A stretch of DNA of 64,000 nt from Thalassia testudinum (taxonomy: Eukaryota > Streptophyta > Magnoliopsida > Alismatales > Hydrocharitaceae): positions 76,248,001 to 76,312,000 of the forward strand of contig JAZHRO010000002.1 of the NCBI GenBank assembly GCA_037157565.1. The letters are read 5' to 3'. A program made the translations under genes and the position numbers. This document shows positions 12,368 through 21,974 of this stretch, in pieces; position 1 is the first letter of the stretch; each line of letters opens with the position of its first letter. A model generated the notes under the pieces. The model was not told where the DNA came from. It searched no databases and was given only the letters and a program-made list of their open reading frames with translations.

Positions 12368-12818
12368 AGTTTTGCAATGTCCTCATTGTAAACTAAGAAG
12401 GTAGAAATTCAGTTTTGTTCAAGGATTAGAACAGGATCAAAGGGTGGGTGAATGGGTTGGGATGATTGTTGCAAACGATTTTAAGTTTTGATACAAGTAC
12501 CAAAGGTGGAGTAGGCCATTCTAAAGTTTAACTCAAAAGTGCAGTAGGAGTGTAGCTCAAAAGGATGATCAGAAGGGTCTTAGGTTTTTGAAATGACAGG
12601 TTGCCTCCCAATAAACACTAAATTCAATGCCTTCAGTCGAGTAGAAGGTGGTCAAGGAGATGGGGTGGTCAAATTAGAGGAATTTTGTAGAACAAGCACC
12701 TTGATAAGTAACCTAGTTGGTCCAACCAAGGCTTATTCAGATCAGTAGGTTGATGATGCAGACCAAACCCAATCAGTCTGGTGGGTTGATAGATGTGAAT
12801 CAGCAGATGTGGAGCCCA

Positions 12819-14447
12819 TCAAATACTTTGAGGCTCAAAGAGATATGGAAATGGCAATCCAGAGTTTGGCTGAGTCAGCTCAGCTTGGTTAGAGTAGGGA
12901 TCCTCAAAAGAAAATGGACCTATGGAGGATGTAGAAACCCTACTAATAGGATCAGAGAAGGATAAGAAGTGATTAACGGTCTGATCAATGTCCGAAACTT
13001 GATCAAAAGATGCAAATGGATCATATGCAATCGGATCAGAGAGAGGTGAATCAGAGTAGAAATTGATTCCGGTGGCGGGTCAGGGTTGGGATTGGATTTT
13101 GGAAGGCTCTGTATGTGGATCAGAAAGTGTGGCTTCTTTGAGATCCAAATCATAGGCCTCAGCATCAGAATCAAAGAATGGATCATGGATGCTGATGTCA
13201 TAAATTGGCTCGTAATCATCAGAAAGCAAAGGTTCTCCGAAATCAGAGTTTGATTCGAAATCATCGGAGAATTTGCGAAAATCAATTTCTGAACCTGATT
13301 CCAGATTAGGATTTCCACCACAGAACGAATCATGATATGTAGAATCAACAACTTGACTTAGATCTAACCTAATTTTACATTTTGAGCTCAAAGAGGTGTC
13401 CTTATTAGGCATAGGCTCAGTTTGTTGGCTCCTAGGGTTGACCCAATCAAATCCCAACTCTTCCAACCCCTCTGTTTCTGTGTTGTAAATCGGCATGACT
13501 TCTGATAGGTCAATTTGTACCTCTGAGGAGTTTGGAGAGGTGTATTCATCAAATATAGGCCCAGAATCATGATCTAGATCTAAAATCTGATTATCGTCAA
13601 GTTGGATCTCTTAATCATCCGAAATAGGTTCAGATCTAGATTCTAGGTTAAAGGTAGGAATTAGGTCACTAGAATCTAGACTAGGTTTTATTGGGATGTT
13701 AGAATCACTCTAGAGGATTACCTTAACAGGATAAGGTTCGAGAATTACATCCTTGAGAGGTTCTGGTTCAAGCTTTCTATAGGTGTTTGAGAATTCAAGA
13801 CATGATGGACCAGCTTCATGGCTCTTTAAGGTTGGTTCAGAATCAGGAACATCTGCAATTGGATCCTCCCAACCCACCTCAAGATCAGGCATGTCAATTT
13901 GCACAAAGTTTGAATTTGATTCCATTTATGTTGGGGGTCCACAACAACATCTATTTTCAAACTCGAGATTTGGGAAATCATGATGATCCTCAATGTTGTT
14001 CCAAGTTGTCTCATCAATCTCTGAATGTTGATATGGGTATTTTTGAACAATGGCTTGTTGTAATGTATTTAGCATATATCCACGTTTCTCAATGAGACCC
14101 TGGTGTATCTCCCAAAGTTGTGGATTTGACAAACATTGCATATACTTAGTACTGTGTAGTCTCCGCAATTCACTGTATTTTGATAAAAGCTCATCCCAGT
14201 TTGAACCATGTATCATCTGTGTAAATATCACTCCAGCACAATTCATAATGTGGGTTGTTGTATCTGAAACATTAACCTGAATGTGTCTAAATGGATTAAA
14301 GGTTTTGTTATATTCATCATGATGTCTGAGGGCATCCTTAATCATCTTTTCTTTCATGCTCATTTGGAATTCAGGTTTCCTAAATACTCTTCCTAAATTG
14401 TCAGGTTGCATTTTCAAATCAGGTGGTAGATCAAGATGTAGAATCAA
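12819..14447 (-). pseudogene. Decayed reading frame of unknown function in element 3
   Basis: A single phase can be followed from the methionine at 14447 to a stop at 12819 (543 codons), broken only by in-frame stops at 13926, 13710, 13611 and 13080. The N-terminal 150 residues look helical (LRHHDEYNKTFNPF, QMIHGSNWDELLSKYSEL, QLWEIHQGLIEKRG). The rest is rich in Asp, Glu, Ser and Pro, for example FRKFSDDFESNSDF. No gag zinc knuckle, protease, RT or integrase motif is present. It takes the place gag-pol would occupy. The acidic, Ser/Pro-rich character and position match the intact 616-codon frame of element 4, but I cannot show homology by eye. One phase kept open over 1.6 kb with few stops argues that it once encoded a protein. 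Confidence 0.65.
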
Positions 14448-15617
14448 ATTCAGGTTCAGATTGAATTGATAGGATCAGATCAGGAATCCCACATAAGATC
14501 AACTCTAATGAGGCCCCTAGGTTAACAACCTAGGGACCTTTCCTGTGTATGTGCTCTAAAGAATAGATGAGGGATTAGATTTGAATTGGACCCAATCAAG
14601 GCACCCAAAGATTTTTGGATGACTAAGACTATTTCTAGGTGGATGATACCTCTGAATCAGAAATCCACACACCCGAGAAGTACTTGGGAAGCTAGGAAGG
14701 GAGAGCCCCACAAAGACTCCTACATGGTAGAGAGTCCCCACAGGTTACAGGGTTTCCCCTACCCGACCTTCCTTGTCACTGCGGTTCCAAGTAGACCGGA
14801 ATGTATGAATTAGGACCTTAAGTCTACCAATTTTAGTCCTAATTTGTGCCTTGATTTTCACTTGATTTAGAAGTTGATTCAATTTGTGACCTAATTTGGA
14901 GGTTTATTGGCCTACAAAGTAAACCAACTTCACCTGACCTACTCTAAAGGATTGAGGATGAAATCTTAGTCAAGACCCAAAAATCACCCTGAATTGACTC
15001 TCAGGTTATTAGGTCCAAAGTTTTAGGGTTCAAGTGAATTTAGAGCTTGATTTTAGGGTTTTCCTTGAATAGCTCTTTTCAAACAAGGGCTTGGGTAGCA
15101 CACAAATGCGGGAGGGTCAATTTCCTTTAATTCAGGCAAATGTGAACTAACACTTCAAAACCATAAAGTAGAAACCCTAATTGGTTCTATTTCACGTCCA
15201 ATTTAATCTCAAAAGTAACATCTTGGACTCAAACAAGAAAGTCAGTCGTCCAAGACGTTTGTGATTTAAGTGCAAATCCCTAGTAGGTACAGGAAATCAA
15301 GATAGGGAATCTCTAAACAAATCGTCTCACTTCAATCAGATATCAAGTTAATTTCGTAAATCAGGAAACTTGCCTTTAAATGATAATTACTAAGAAAAGT
15401 ACAACAAGTGAATCCTAATTGTTTGTTTCCTTTTTCTATTTCCCAAGATTAAGAGGTTGATTAGGGAAGAAGAGAAATTTTACCTGCCCTAGGAGTGGTT
15501 GATTGCATGGAAGATCTCTTCGTGATGTACCTCTGAAAATCACAAGCAAAGCAAATAGGGCAAGTTAGTGCTCAGATAAATCAAGAAAGATAAAACTAAT
15601 GATGAATTGCGCATTGC
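14448..15617 (-). other. Leader of element 3, Athila-like
   Basis: About 1.2 kb without a gene. The part at about 14580-14870 matches the Athila leaders at 3480-3800 and 55270-55530, including ACCCGACCT and TTGTCACTG. The match continues with gaps towards the primer site. Confidence 0.75.
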
Positions 15618-15635
15618 TCCCCAGAAATGACGCCA
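15618..15635 (-). promoter_or_regulatory. Primer binding site, degenerate tRNA-Asp type
   Basis: The minus strand reads TGGCGTCATTTCTGGGGA, three bases after the LTR end. It matches the tRNA-Asp complement at 14 of 18 positions. It may be mutated, or adapted to another tRNA. Confidence 0.6.
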
Positions 15636-15638
15636 AAA

Positions 15639-18306
15639 TGTTGTATGCGAATCCAGGAGATTTAATATATGTTTTTTGTAGTATACTCTTAAATCGCATA
15701 AACATTTAAATTTATAAACTCAGAAAGGAGTCTGAGGTTGTTCGCAGGGAGCAAATATGAAATTCACACATTAATCTTCATTTATAATAGATAAACACAA
15801 TAAATTGAGCACAATAAAAGATATGCAATAAATGAATTGCTCTAATTGATATTCGAATATAAATCAAAGGATCATGAGACAAAAAAATAGAAAGACAAAA
15901 TAGTGGTGATTTGAATCACTAATTATTCATCTTAATTAAACATATACCCAAGCATTTGTATCATTCAAATAATTCAACAGCTTTCTCAATCAACTCAACT
16001 TAGGTACTCAAATGATTCAACACTACTCAGAATCAACCTCAATTAGATGTCATAACCTTCACATATCAGAGCTTCACAGAAGGCACACAAGGGTGCCAAC
16101 CTTCTCAAAGCCTTCCAAGCACAAGGCCTCTTCAAGCCTTCTTCAAGCCTTTCTCAAGCACAGGAGGTTTTCCTCTTCAGAGGTTAAGTGTTAGCCTCTT
16201 CTTCAACACAGGGCTAACTTCCCCAGAGTAAAACCCTCCCCCCTCCTCATTACAAATCTCTCTTCCTTTTCTTCTCTCAAAGCTGGGGTTTAATCGGGTC
16301 AAATGTCGGGTAAATGGATCCTAAGTAGTGACTAGGTCGGCGTGTCATGTGCATGGGCGAGGTGTAAGAGTGAGTGGAGTCACATTCGTGGGGGATCGGA
16401 CCCCTAGTGTTACTAGGAAACTGGGTCAAGGCACAAAATCCTCTTAAGTGTCTATAGCTACTCCACATCTAACGATGTGGGACTAAACGTCCTACTCCTT
16501 TGCATGCAACAGCAGCCAAGCTTGGTCTAATTGAAGGTGCTGCAGCTACTCTTCTTCACGATTGGTGCTACACGTAGTTGTGATGATGGATTCTGCAGCT
16601 CTTAGAGTTGGAAGTGATATAGGGCGGTGACAGTATGGCAGTAGACATCACTAGAGAAGACAATGGCAACGACGGAGTTGACCTGCAAGAGAAATATGAC
16701 CTAGGGACCAATTAGATAGCCAGTGACCTTCGCCGTGATGTGGCAAAGGTAATAGTGGGTGCAATTTGGTGCGAGGAAGTGTGAGGTGGCCAGACAGCAA
16801 TGGTGAAGGTGGTTGTGAGTGGGTGAGTTCGGCTGGCTATTCCAGAGGTCAAGAGTTCCAATAACTTTGGGACTTTTGATCTCTAGATCGTGGGGAAAGT
16901 GCAGATGGAAGTGGTGGGGTGTGTTGGCTAGGCGAGCTCATCGGAGCTTTGCTAGCCGCGAAGAAGACGGTGGGGGAGTGAGGTGGTCTATGGTTGAAAT
17001 GAGAGGGAAAAGGGTTAGGAAGATTCAGAAGGAGGTAAAGGATTATACCTAGTTAATGGACAATGGGGATGAGGAGAGGCACCAGCTGTGAGTGGCTGGC
17101 GCACATAGCTGGTGCTGGAGGGGGAGAATCTCTATTGAGGGAGCGGTAACAACGAAGAGGATATGGAGACTCTTACTGTGGCTAGCAAGGAGTGGAGGAA
17201 GATGAGGAGGAAGGAGGTGCCTCCAATTTCACCGTTGGAGGCCCTGATGAGAGGGATCGAGTTCGCCGAAGTCACAGTCGAAGTTGGCTGGTGGAAGAAA
17301 CGACGAAGGTTATAGGGTCAAACCAGACTAGAGAATAAGGCCTGATGCTTCAGGAGCTTTTATAGAGCTCTAATATGCTCTTAATTCCTAAATTGAGCGT
17401 TATTTTCTCTAGGAAGTAGAGGAGTTTCCTCTTCCTGAAATGAGAGCTCAGTGGAGCTTTACAGGCTCTAATCAGGCCAAACTTGAGGTGTAATTGACAG
17501 GGAATCCATCAAGGACCAATCCCTCCAAATTTGGAGGGATTCGGTTGCCAAATGCAGGTGCTTTCCCTCTTTGAAGTCAGCGGTCATTGGGTTTTAGGAC
17601 TTTGTGTGGGAATCAAGTGCCAGGGGGCTGTTGGTGAAGAAGAGGACCAAGATAGGGGGCTGCACGAAAGGAATTTCAAAAGCTAGGGGCTTAAATATGA
17701 AGAAGAGTGTTTTAAGGGATTAGATTGCAAACTAAGTCAAGATGAACTCTGATTGGGCATAAATTTTGATACAAACCTAATTTGGACCCAAGAAATCTGA
17801 TGGTGAAGTTGGATTTCATTTTTGACCAAGTTTGACTTCGAAATTTGCATAGAAACCCAAATTAAGGTAGAAATCCATCTGAAACTCTATTCAAGGTCAA
17901 AATGGGTTCAAATGGTCAAATCAAGGATACCAAACCTCAAGGAATATTTTTATATGAATTTTATAAGATTTAGATGGATTTTATCCTAACCAGAACCTCT
18001 ATAATTCAAGCGAGTTTGAAAGTAGGGTTTTTGGTGCTGTATTGGTTCTCGAACTACTTGAAACATTATTTCTGTCTGCATGGACCCACTTATTAGTCTT
18101 TAATGCTCATTTAATCCATGGAAAACCCCGTGGTTACTCTTCTTTCATGATATGATGTTAAAACTGCAGAATTAACCTTGATTTAGTGTTCTTCCCTCAG
18201 AAAGGATATGCAAGGAATTATGGCTCTTAGGCGACTATATAGGAGCTTTTGTCACTTGATTTTTATTAATTAAAGCTAGTTATGGCTCATGATGATGTTA
18301 TCATCA
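15639..18306 (-). repeat. 5' LTR of element 3 (2668 bp)
   Basis: On the minus strand it starts TGATGATAACATCATCA and ends ...CGCATACAACA, the partner of 8380-11090. The difference of one base inside the terminal palindrome falls in its loop, so the 7-bp arms are intact in both copies. Confidence 0.92.
17358..17364 (-). promoter_or_regulatory. LTR TATA box (5' LTR of element 3)
   Basis: The minus strand reads GAGCTCTATAAAAGC. It is the likely start region for element 3 RNA. Confidence 0.6.
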
Positions 18307-18982
18307 GTCCACCAGCACATCGACCCTAGGCAAGGGGAATTCATCTTTTGGGTAGGCTTTATTCAAGTTGGTTATGTCGACGCACATCCACCACTTGTTG
18401 TTTGCCTTTTTCACCATGACTACATTGGATAGCCATGGAGGGTATAGGGACTTCTCAATGAATCCAACCTCCAGGAGCTTTTTAATTTCTACTTCCATTG
18501 CTTGCCACTGTTTGGCTGACTTGAGCCTGCGGGCTTATTTCACTATCCGAGCATCCGTCTGGATTTTGAGGGGATGTTGTATCAAGGATGGGTCCACTCC
18601 TGGCAAGTCATCGGTGGACCAAGCGAATACATCCATGTTGGCCCTTAACAAAACCAACAGCTCATGGACTTTGGAGGGATTAAGGTCCACCATGACTTTG
18701 CCAAGCTTAGTTGTGTCGTCAGGATATAACTGAATAACCATGGATGAAGCTCTAACGTTGCTGGAGGATCAACAGGTTCATTTCCTACTGAATTTCCTAG
18801 ACCTGGCTTTGGTGACCTTGGTTCCATGGATTGCTCCAACTCGATCTGAAGGAGTTCGTGCCTGGCTGATTGATCCCCATGCACTATCCCCACTCCTCGA
18901 GGAATTTGGAAGAGCATGAATTGGAAATAAGAGGAGGGGATCACCTGGAAGGCATGGGTCGTTGGGCGACCGATGATGCCAT
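18307..18982 (-). pseudogene. Tat-type gypsy pol island 2: end of protease and start of reverse transcriptase
   Basis: From 18982 leftwards the minus strand encodes the protease end (GIIGRPTTHAFQVIP). It is followed by the linker and the RT N-terminus: DVFAWSTDDLPGVDPSLI at about 18640-18585, ARRLKSAKQW after a stop near 18540, then KLLEVGFI, VVMVKKANNKWWMCVDITNL and FPLPRVDVLVD up to 18307. These are standard Tat-lineage RT landmarks. The frame continues in island 1 beyond element 3 and in island 3 beyond element 4. It carries stops and is not functional. Confidence 0.9.
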
Positions 18983-19721
18983 TGTTGAACGTGTTACGAA
19001 CCTACGCTAACATGTTCGATTTTGGAAAACCTGTCGTTGTAGTTCGAAAGCGAAGGATTCGTGTTCAACAAATAAAATTTATACCGAAAAAAGAATTCCG
19101 GGTCGAACTCAGGGAGGCAAACGTTTGATTTAAAAACTTCGCGTTTATTTTTATTTTGTCACGAAGAAATTCAATTTAAACTATCTAAGTATCTACAACG
19201 AATAAAAGAGAGAGTGGGAGTAAGAGAGAGAGAAAGAATACTACACATGGAAATCAAAATGAGATGTAGAATAGACAAGGAATTTATCATAAAAGAGTTC
19301 ATTCGTTACAACTAGAAAATATAAAATAATTACTCTAGAAAGCATTAAAAGAATGGAGGGAGAAATGTCCTCCTCGACGATCGCTCGGAGGATGAATAGA
19401 CTACTCTAGAAAGCAGTAAATCTATACTAGAAAGCATTAAAAAGAATAGGGAGAGAGAATCCTCCTCGACGGTCGCTTGGAGGACGAGCCGGACGGGACG
19501 ATGCCTGGATGAAGGAGGACGAAGCGGGACGAAGGAGGACGAAGCAGAAGAACGGGAACGGAGCAGCACGCCGTCGTCGTCGCGGGATCCACTTCCGAAG
19601 GGGGACGAAAATTTGGACTTTATCTCGCGAGAAGCATCCCGGGTGTGGGACAAGCTTCTCTTGAGCTTTGGAGAGGTAGAGAGGAGAAGGAAGGGATGAA
19701 AATTTCGTATGGAGGGGGTCT

Positions 19722-19730
19722 CCTTTTATA
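19722..19730 (-). promoter_or_regulatory. LTR TATA box (3' LTR of element 4)
   Basis: The minus strand reads GCAACTATAAAAGGAG. The partner box is at 25694-25702. Confidence 0.7.
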
Positions 19731-19787
19731 GTTGCAAGGAGTGGGGGCAAAATGGACATTACATCTTCAAAATAATAAATAAGGGGT

Positions 19788-19817
19788 CTTTAGTGACGGA
19801 TAAAACCGTCGCTAAAG
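19788..19817. repeat. Hairpin with 12-bp arms upstream of the TATA box
   Basis: CTTTAGTGACGG and CCGTCGCTAAAG flank a 6-bp loop and pair except at one position. It lies about 60 bp upstream of the TATA box on the sense strand and is repeated at 25760-25789 in the other LTR. Confidence 0.7.
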
Positions 19818-19819
19818 CC

Positions 19820-20300
19820 CTCAACGTGGGCGTAGCCTCCGCGCCCACGCACGCTCGCTCGGCTGCCCGCGCGTAACGCCTACGCACGTCGCTTGATTTT
19901 CAGCCGTCCAATCGCGAGATCGGACGGCTTAAAATCGCGCCTTCACCGCTGTCGCCCGCCCGCCTGCGAGTACGATCGCGCGTTCACCAGAGCGTCCAAT
20001 TGCGCGTCGGCGCTATTGGGCGCGCGCGGCCGTTGGATCGCGATCGTGCGGTCAATTGGAGCGCGCCCGCTCGCCTCAGAAATTGCTTGGCGAGGCTCGA
20101 ACGCGCGCCAGCGTCTCGCGATAAGGCGCTGGACCGCTGCGCTGCCTCGCCCAAATGGTCGCGTGGATGCTTTTAAAACGATGCGTCCACAGCCGTTGGA
20201 TTGAGATCCAACGGCGGAGAGGGGATGGGTGCGCGGTCTTCATAGAGTGTAGGCGGCCGTTTGGGCGGTCGGGATGGTGCCACGTGGCGCCATCTTGGCC
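19820..20300. other. CpG-rich block in element 4 LTR
   Basis: About 480 bp dense in CG dinucleotides (many GCGCG and CGATCG runs), in sharp contrast to the AT-rich surroundings. It lies upstream of the LTR promoter on the sense strand. The partner block is at about 25790-26270. Confidence 0.7.
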
Positions 20301-20748
20301 GTCCATCTTCTGGAAGTTGTAGATGGTGCCACGGATGTCGGATTGACTCGATTTTTGTGTCGTTGGGCTGCGATCGTCGATCCGAATTCATCCGTGTGAT
20401 CGGATTTTCCATCTGAAGTGCGGATTTACACCATCCTGGCCCTTGATCTTCTAGGGTTCCCCGGTCTCTATCTGATGCTACAGATGCCTGATTAGGGCGA
20501 TCTTGGAGTCGTTGAACTCCAATCGTCACCCTGATCACATCCATACGGTTGGATCTTTGATCCGAGGCCCCGATAAAATATTTGCCCTGTCCAAGCACAT
20601 AAAAGGAGACAGTTAACCTCCATTTTATTCAAACTACTCTAAATGCAAGATGATGCATGTAATGCAATATTTATCTCATGAAATGCAATCCTATGCTTAA
20701 GAACATGCATAAATAGACATTTTAAGTAGTGTAAATGTGTTTACATCA

Positions 20749-20780
20749 TACCCCCATGCCTATCTTTTGCTAGTCCCTAG
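20749..20780 (-). promoter_or_regulatory. Polypurine block next to 3' LTR (element 4)
   Basis: The minus strand reads GGGACTAGCAAAAGATAGGC, then ATGGGGGTA, immediately before the LTR start. It is the probable plus-strand primer site and is shared in form with 11091-11119. Confidence 0.75.
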
Positions 20781-21959
20781 CAAAAACTATATGCTATTTA
20801 TAAAAGAATTAGGTTAGATTATTTGGACCTGAGTCACTTTCAATCATTAAGAAATTGTCTACTTAGGAACTGAACTTTCAAAGACACAACAGTGCCCGGG
20901 TATCAGCCAAAATGCAGACCGCCTCAAGCCTCGCCTTATTCAAAGAAACATTTCTTTTTCTCTTTTTACTCTTTTCTATTTTTTTTTTTGGATTTTGAAC
21001 TATTAGGGTTTAAGAGTGGCTTTCTACGGCCATTCAACTCACCCAAGATTTGATGAGAATCCTAAGTTTTAAGCATCTTATTGTGATTGTGATAGACTCG
21101 TTGACCGGCAATTAGAACGGACTTCGGATTTCTACGCCTCTAGGTGACCTCAAAAAGAATTCTACCTAAAGGTGTATCTTTACAACCGGTAGCTTTCTCC
21201 CTACTTTTATTTTTTAACGGGGTCAACACAAGGGTGAATCCAGTGTATATCTCCCCGGTTTATTTTACTTCTCTGCTTCTTCCTAAGTGTTTTGGGAATT
21301 TTTAGTGCATTTTCTGAGCTGGGTTCTGGACAACCGGTCGATGAGCTATTACCACCGACAACTTGCCAGCCATACTCGTGCGGCGAAGTGTGGCTTATTT
21401 CTTTTTGTTCTTTTCTCCTTTTTGATTTTTTTTTTCTTTTTTTTTTTTTTTTAAGTAGGTGGCTTCCCTGGTCTAAGATTTACCTAAAGGTAGCAAAAAG
21501 AGAAAGGTCCAGTGACTGGGCTCTGGACAACCTACCTATGGGCTGTTACCCACGATAACTTGCCAGCCATATCACCTAGAAGGTTCATTAGCTACCCAAT
21601 TTCCGTTAAAATTGCCAAACAACGAGTCAGTGCAAAGAAAGTGTGTAGATGCTTAAAACTCAAAATTCCCTTAAATCAGAGGGCGGGTTGACAAGTCGTG
21701 TACTTATCACCCAAACTTATTTATTCCAATAAAATTCAAGTTGGCGAGAACTCGAAAAACAAATCCACATTTTAGTGGATACATAGGCTGATTAAGTCCA
21801 AAGACTTGAAGGGTCTTTGTGTTCAAACCATAATATAGTATTTCTTAAGATCGAAAATTTTCTTAAACCCAAATTCTCTTTCCTAATTTTGATTTTTTTT
21901 TTTTTATAAAATAAAACAAATCTACGGAGCTGACGAATGAATTCAAAGATAAATATCCA
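20781..21959 (-). other. Non-coding spacer between the two polypurine blocks, element 4
   Basis: About 1.2 kb without a gene. It contains an imperfect direct repeat of about 55 bp at 21319-21373 and 21516-21571 (both with TCTGGACAAC and ACTTGCCAGCCATA) and T-rich runs near 20970, 21430 and 21890. Element 3 has a spacer of similar layout. Confidence 0.6.
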
Positions 21960-21974
21960 CCCCCCCATGCCTAT
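21960..21974 (-). promoter_or_regulatory. Second, internal polypurine block directly after the stop codon (element 4)
   Basis: The minus strand reads ATAGGCATGGGGGGG, starting at the base after the TAG stop of the 616-codon frame. Its AGGCATGGGGG core repeats the LTR-adjacent block. Confidence 0.6.

Larger units (their letters stand above)
8380..18306 (-). mobile_element. Complete non-autonomous LTR retrotransposon (9.9 kb), element 3
   Basis: It is bounded by the 5-bp duplication GTCCA (8375-8379 and 18307-18311), and the Tat RT frame continues in phase across the two flanks, so both ends are exact. It has LTRs of 2711 and 2668 bp, a primer site at 15618-15635, a polypurine block next to the 3' LTR, and one decayed frame of about 540 codons that is neither gag nor pol. 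Its leader and LTR start resemble those of the Athila elements in this window, which suggests it depended on Athila proteins. This is a LARD-like layout (large retrotransposon derivative). Confidence 0.92.
18983..20748 (-). repeat. 3' LTR of element 4 (1766 bp)
   Basis: On the minus strand it starts TGATGTAAACACATTTAC and ends ...CACGTTCAACA. Most differences from the partner at 24976-26720 are C/T or G/A changes at CpG sites in the GC-rich block. Open frames in it (19345-19759, 19893-20598) are conserved only because the LTRs are duplicates. I do not regard them as genes. Confidence 0.95.

Noticed and set aside
19788..19817. Terminal inverted repeats of a CACTA element or MITE
   Set aside because: The two arms are separated by only 6 bp and no target duplication or element body is visible, so it is treated as a hairpin.
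19893..20598. Open frames of 103-141 codons conserved at 25865-26516
   Set aside because: The conservation only reflects the duplicated LTRs of element 4. The frames are Arg/Pro-rich products of the CpG-rich block.
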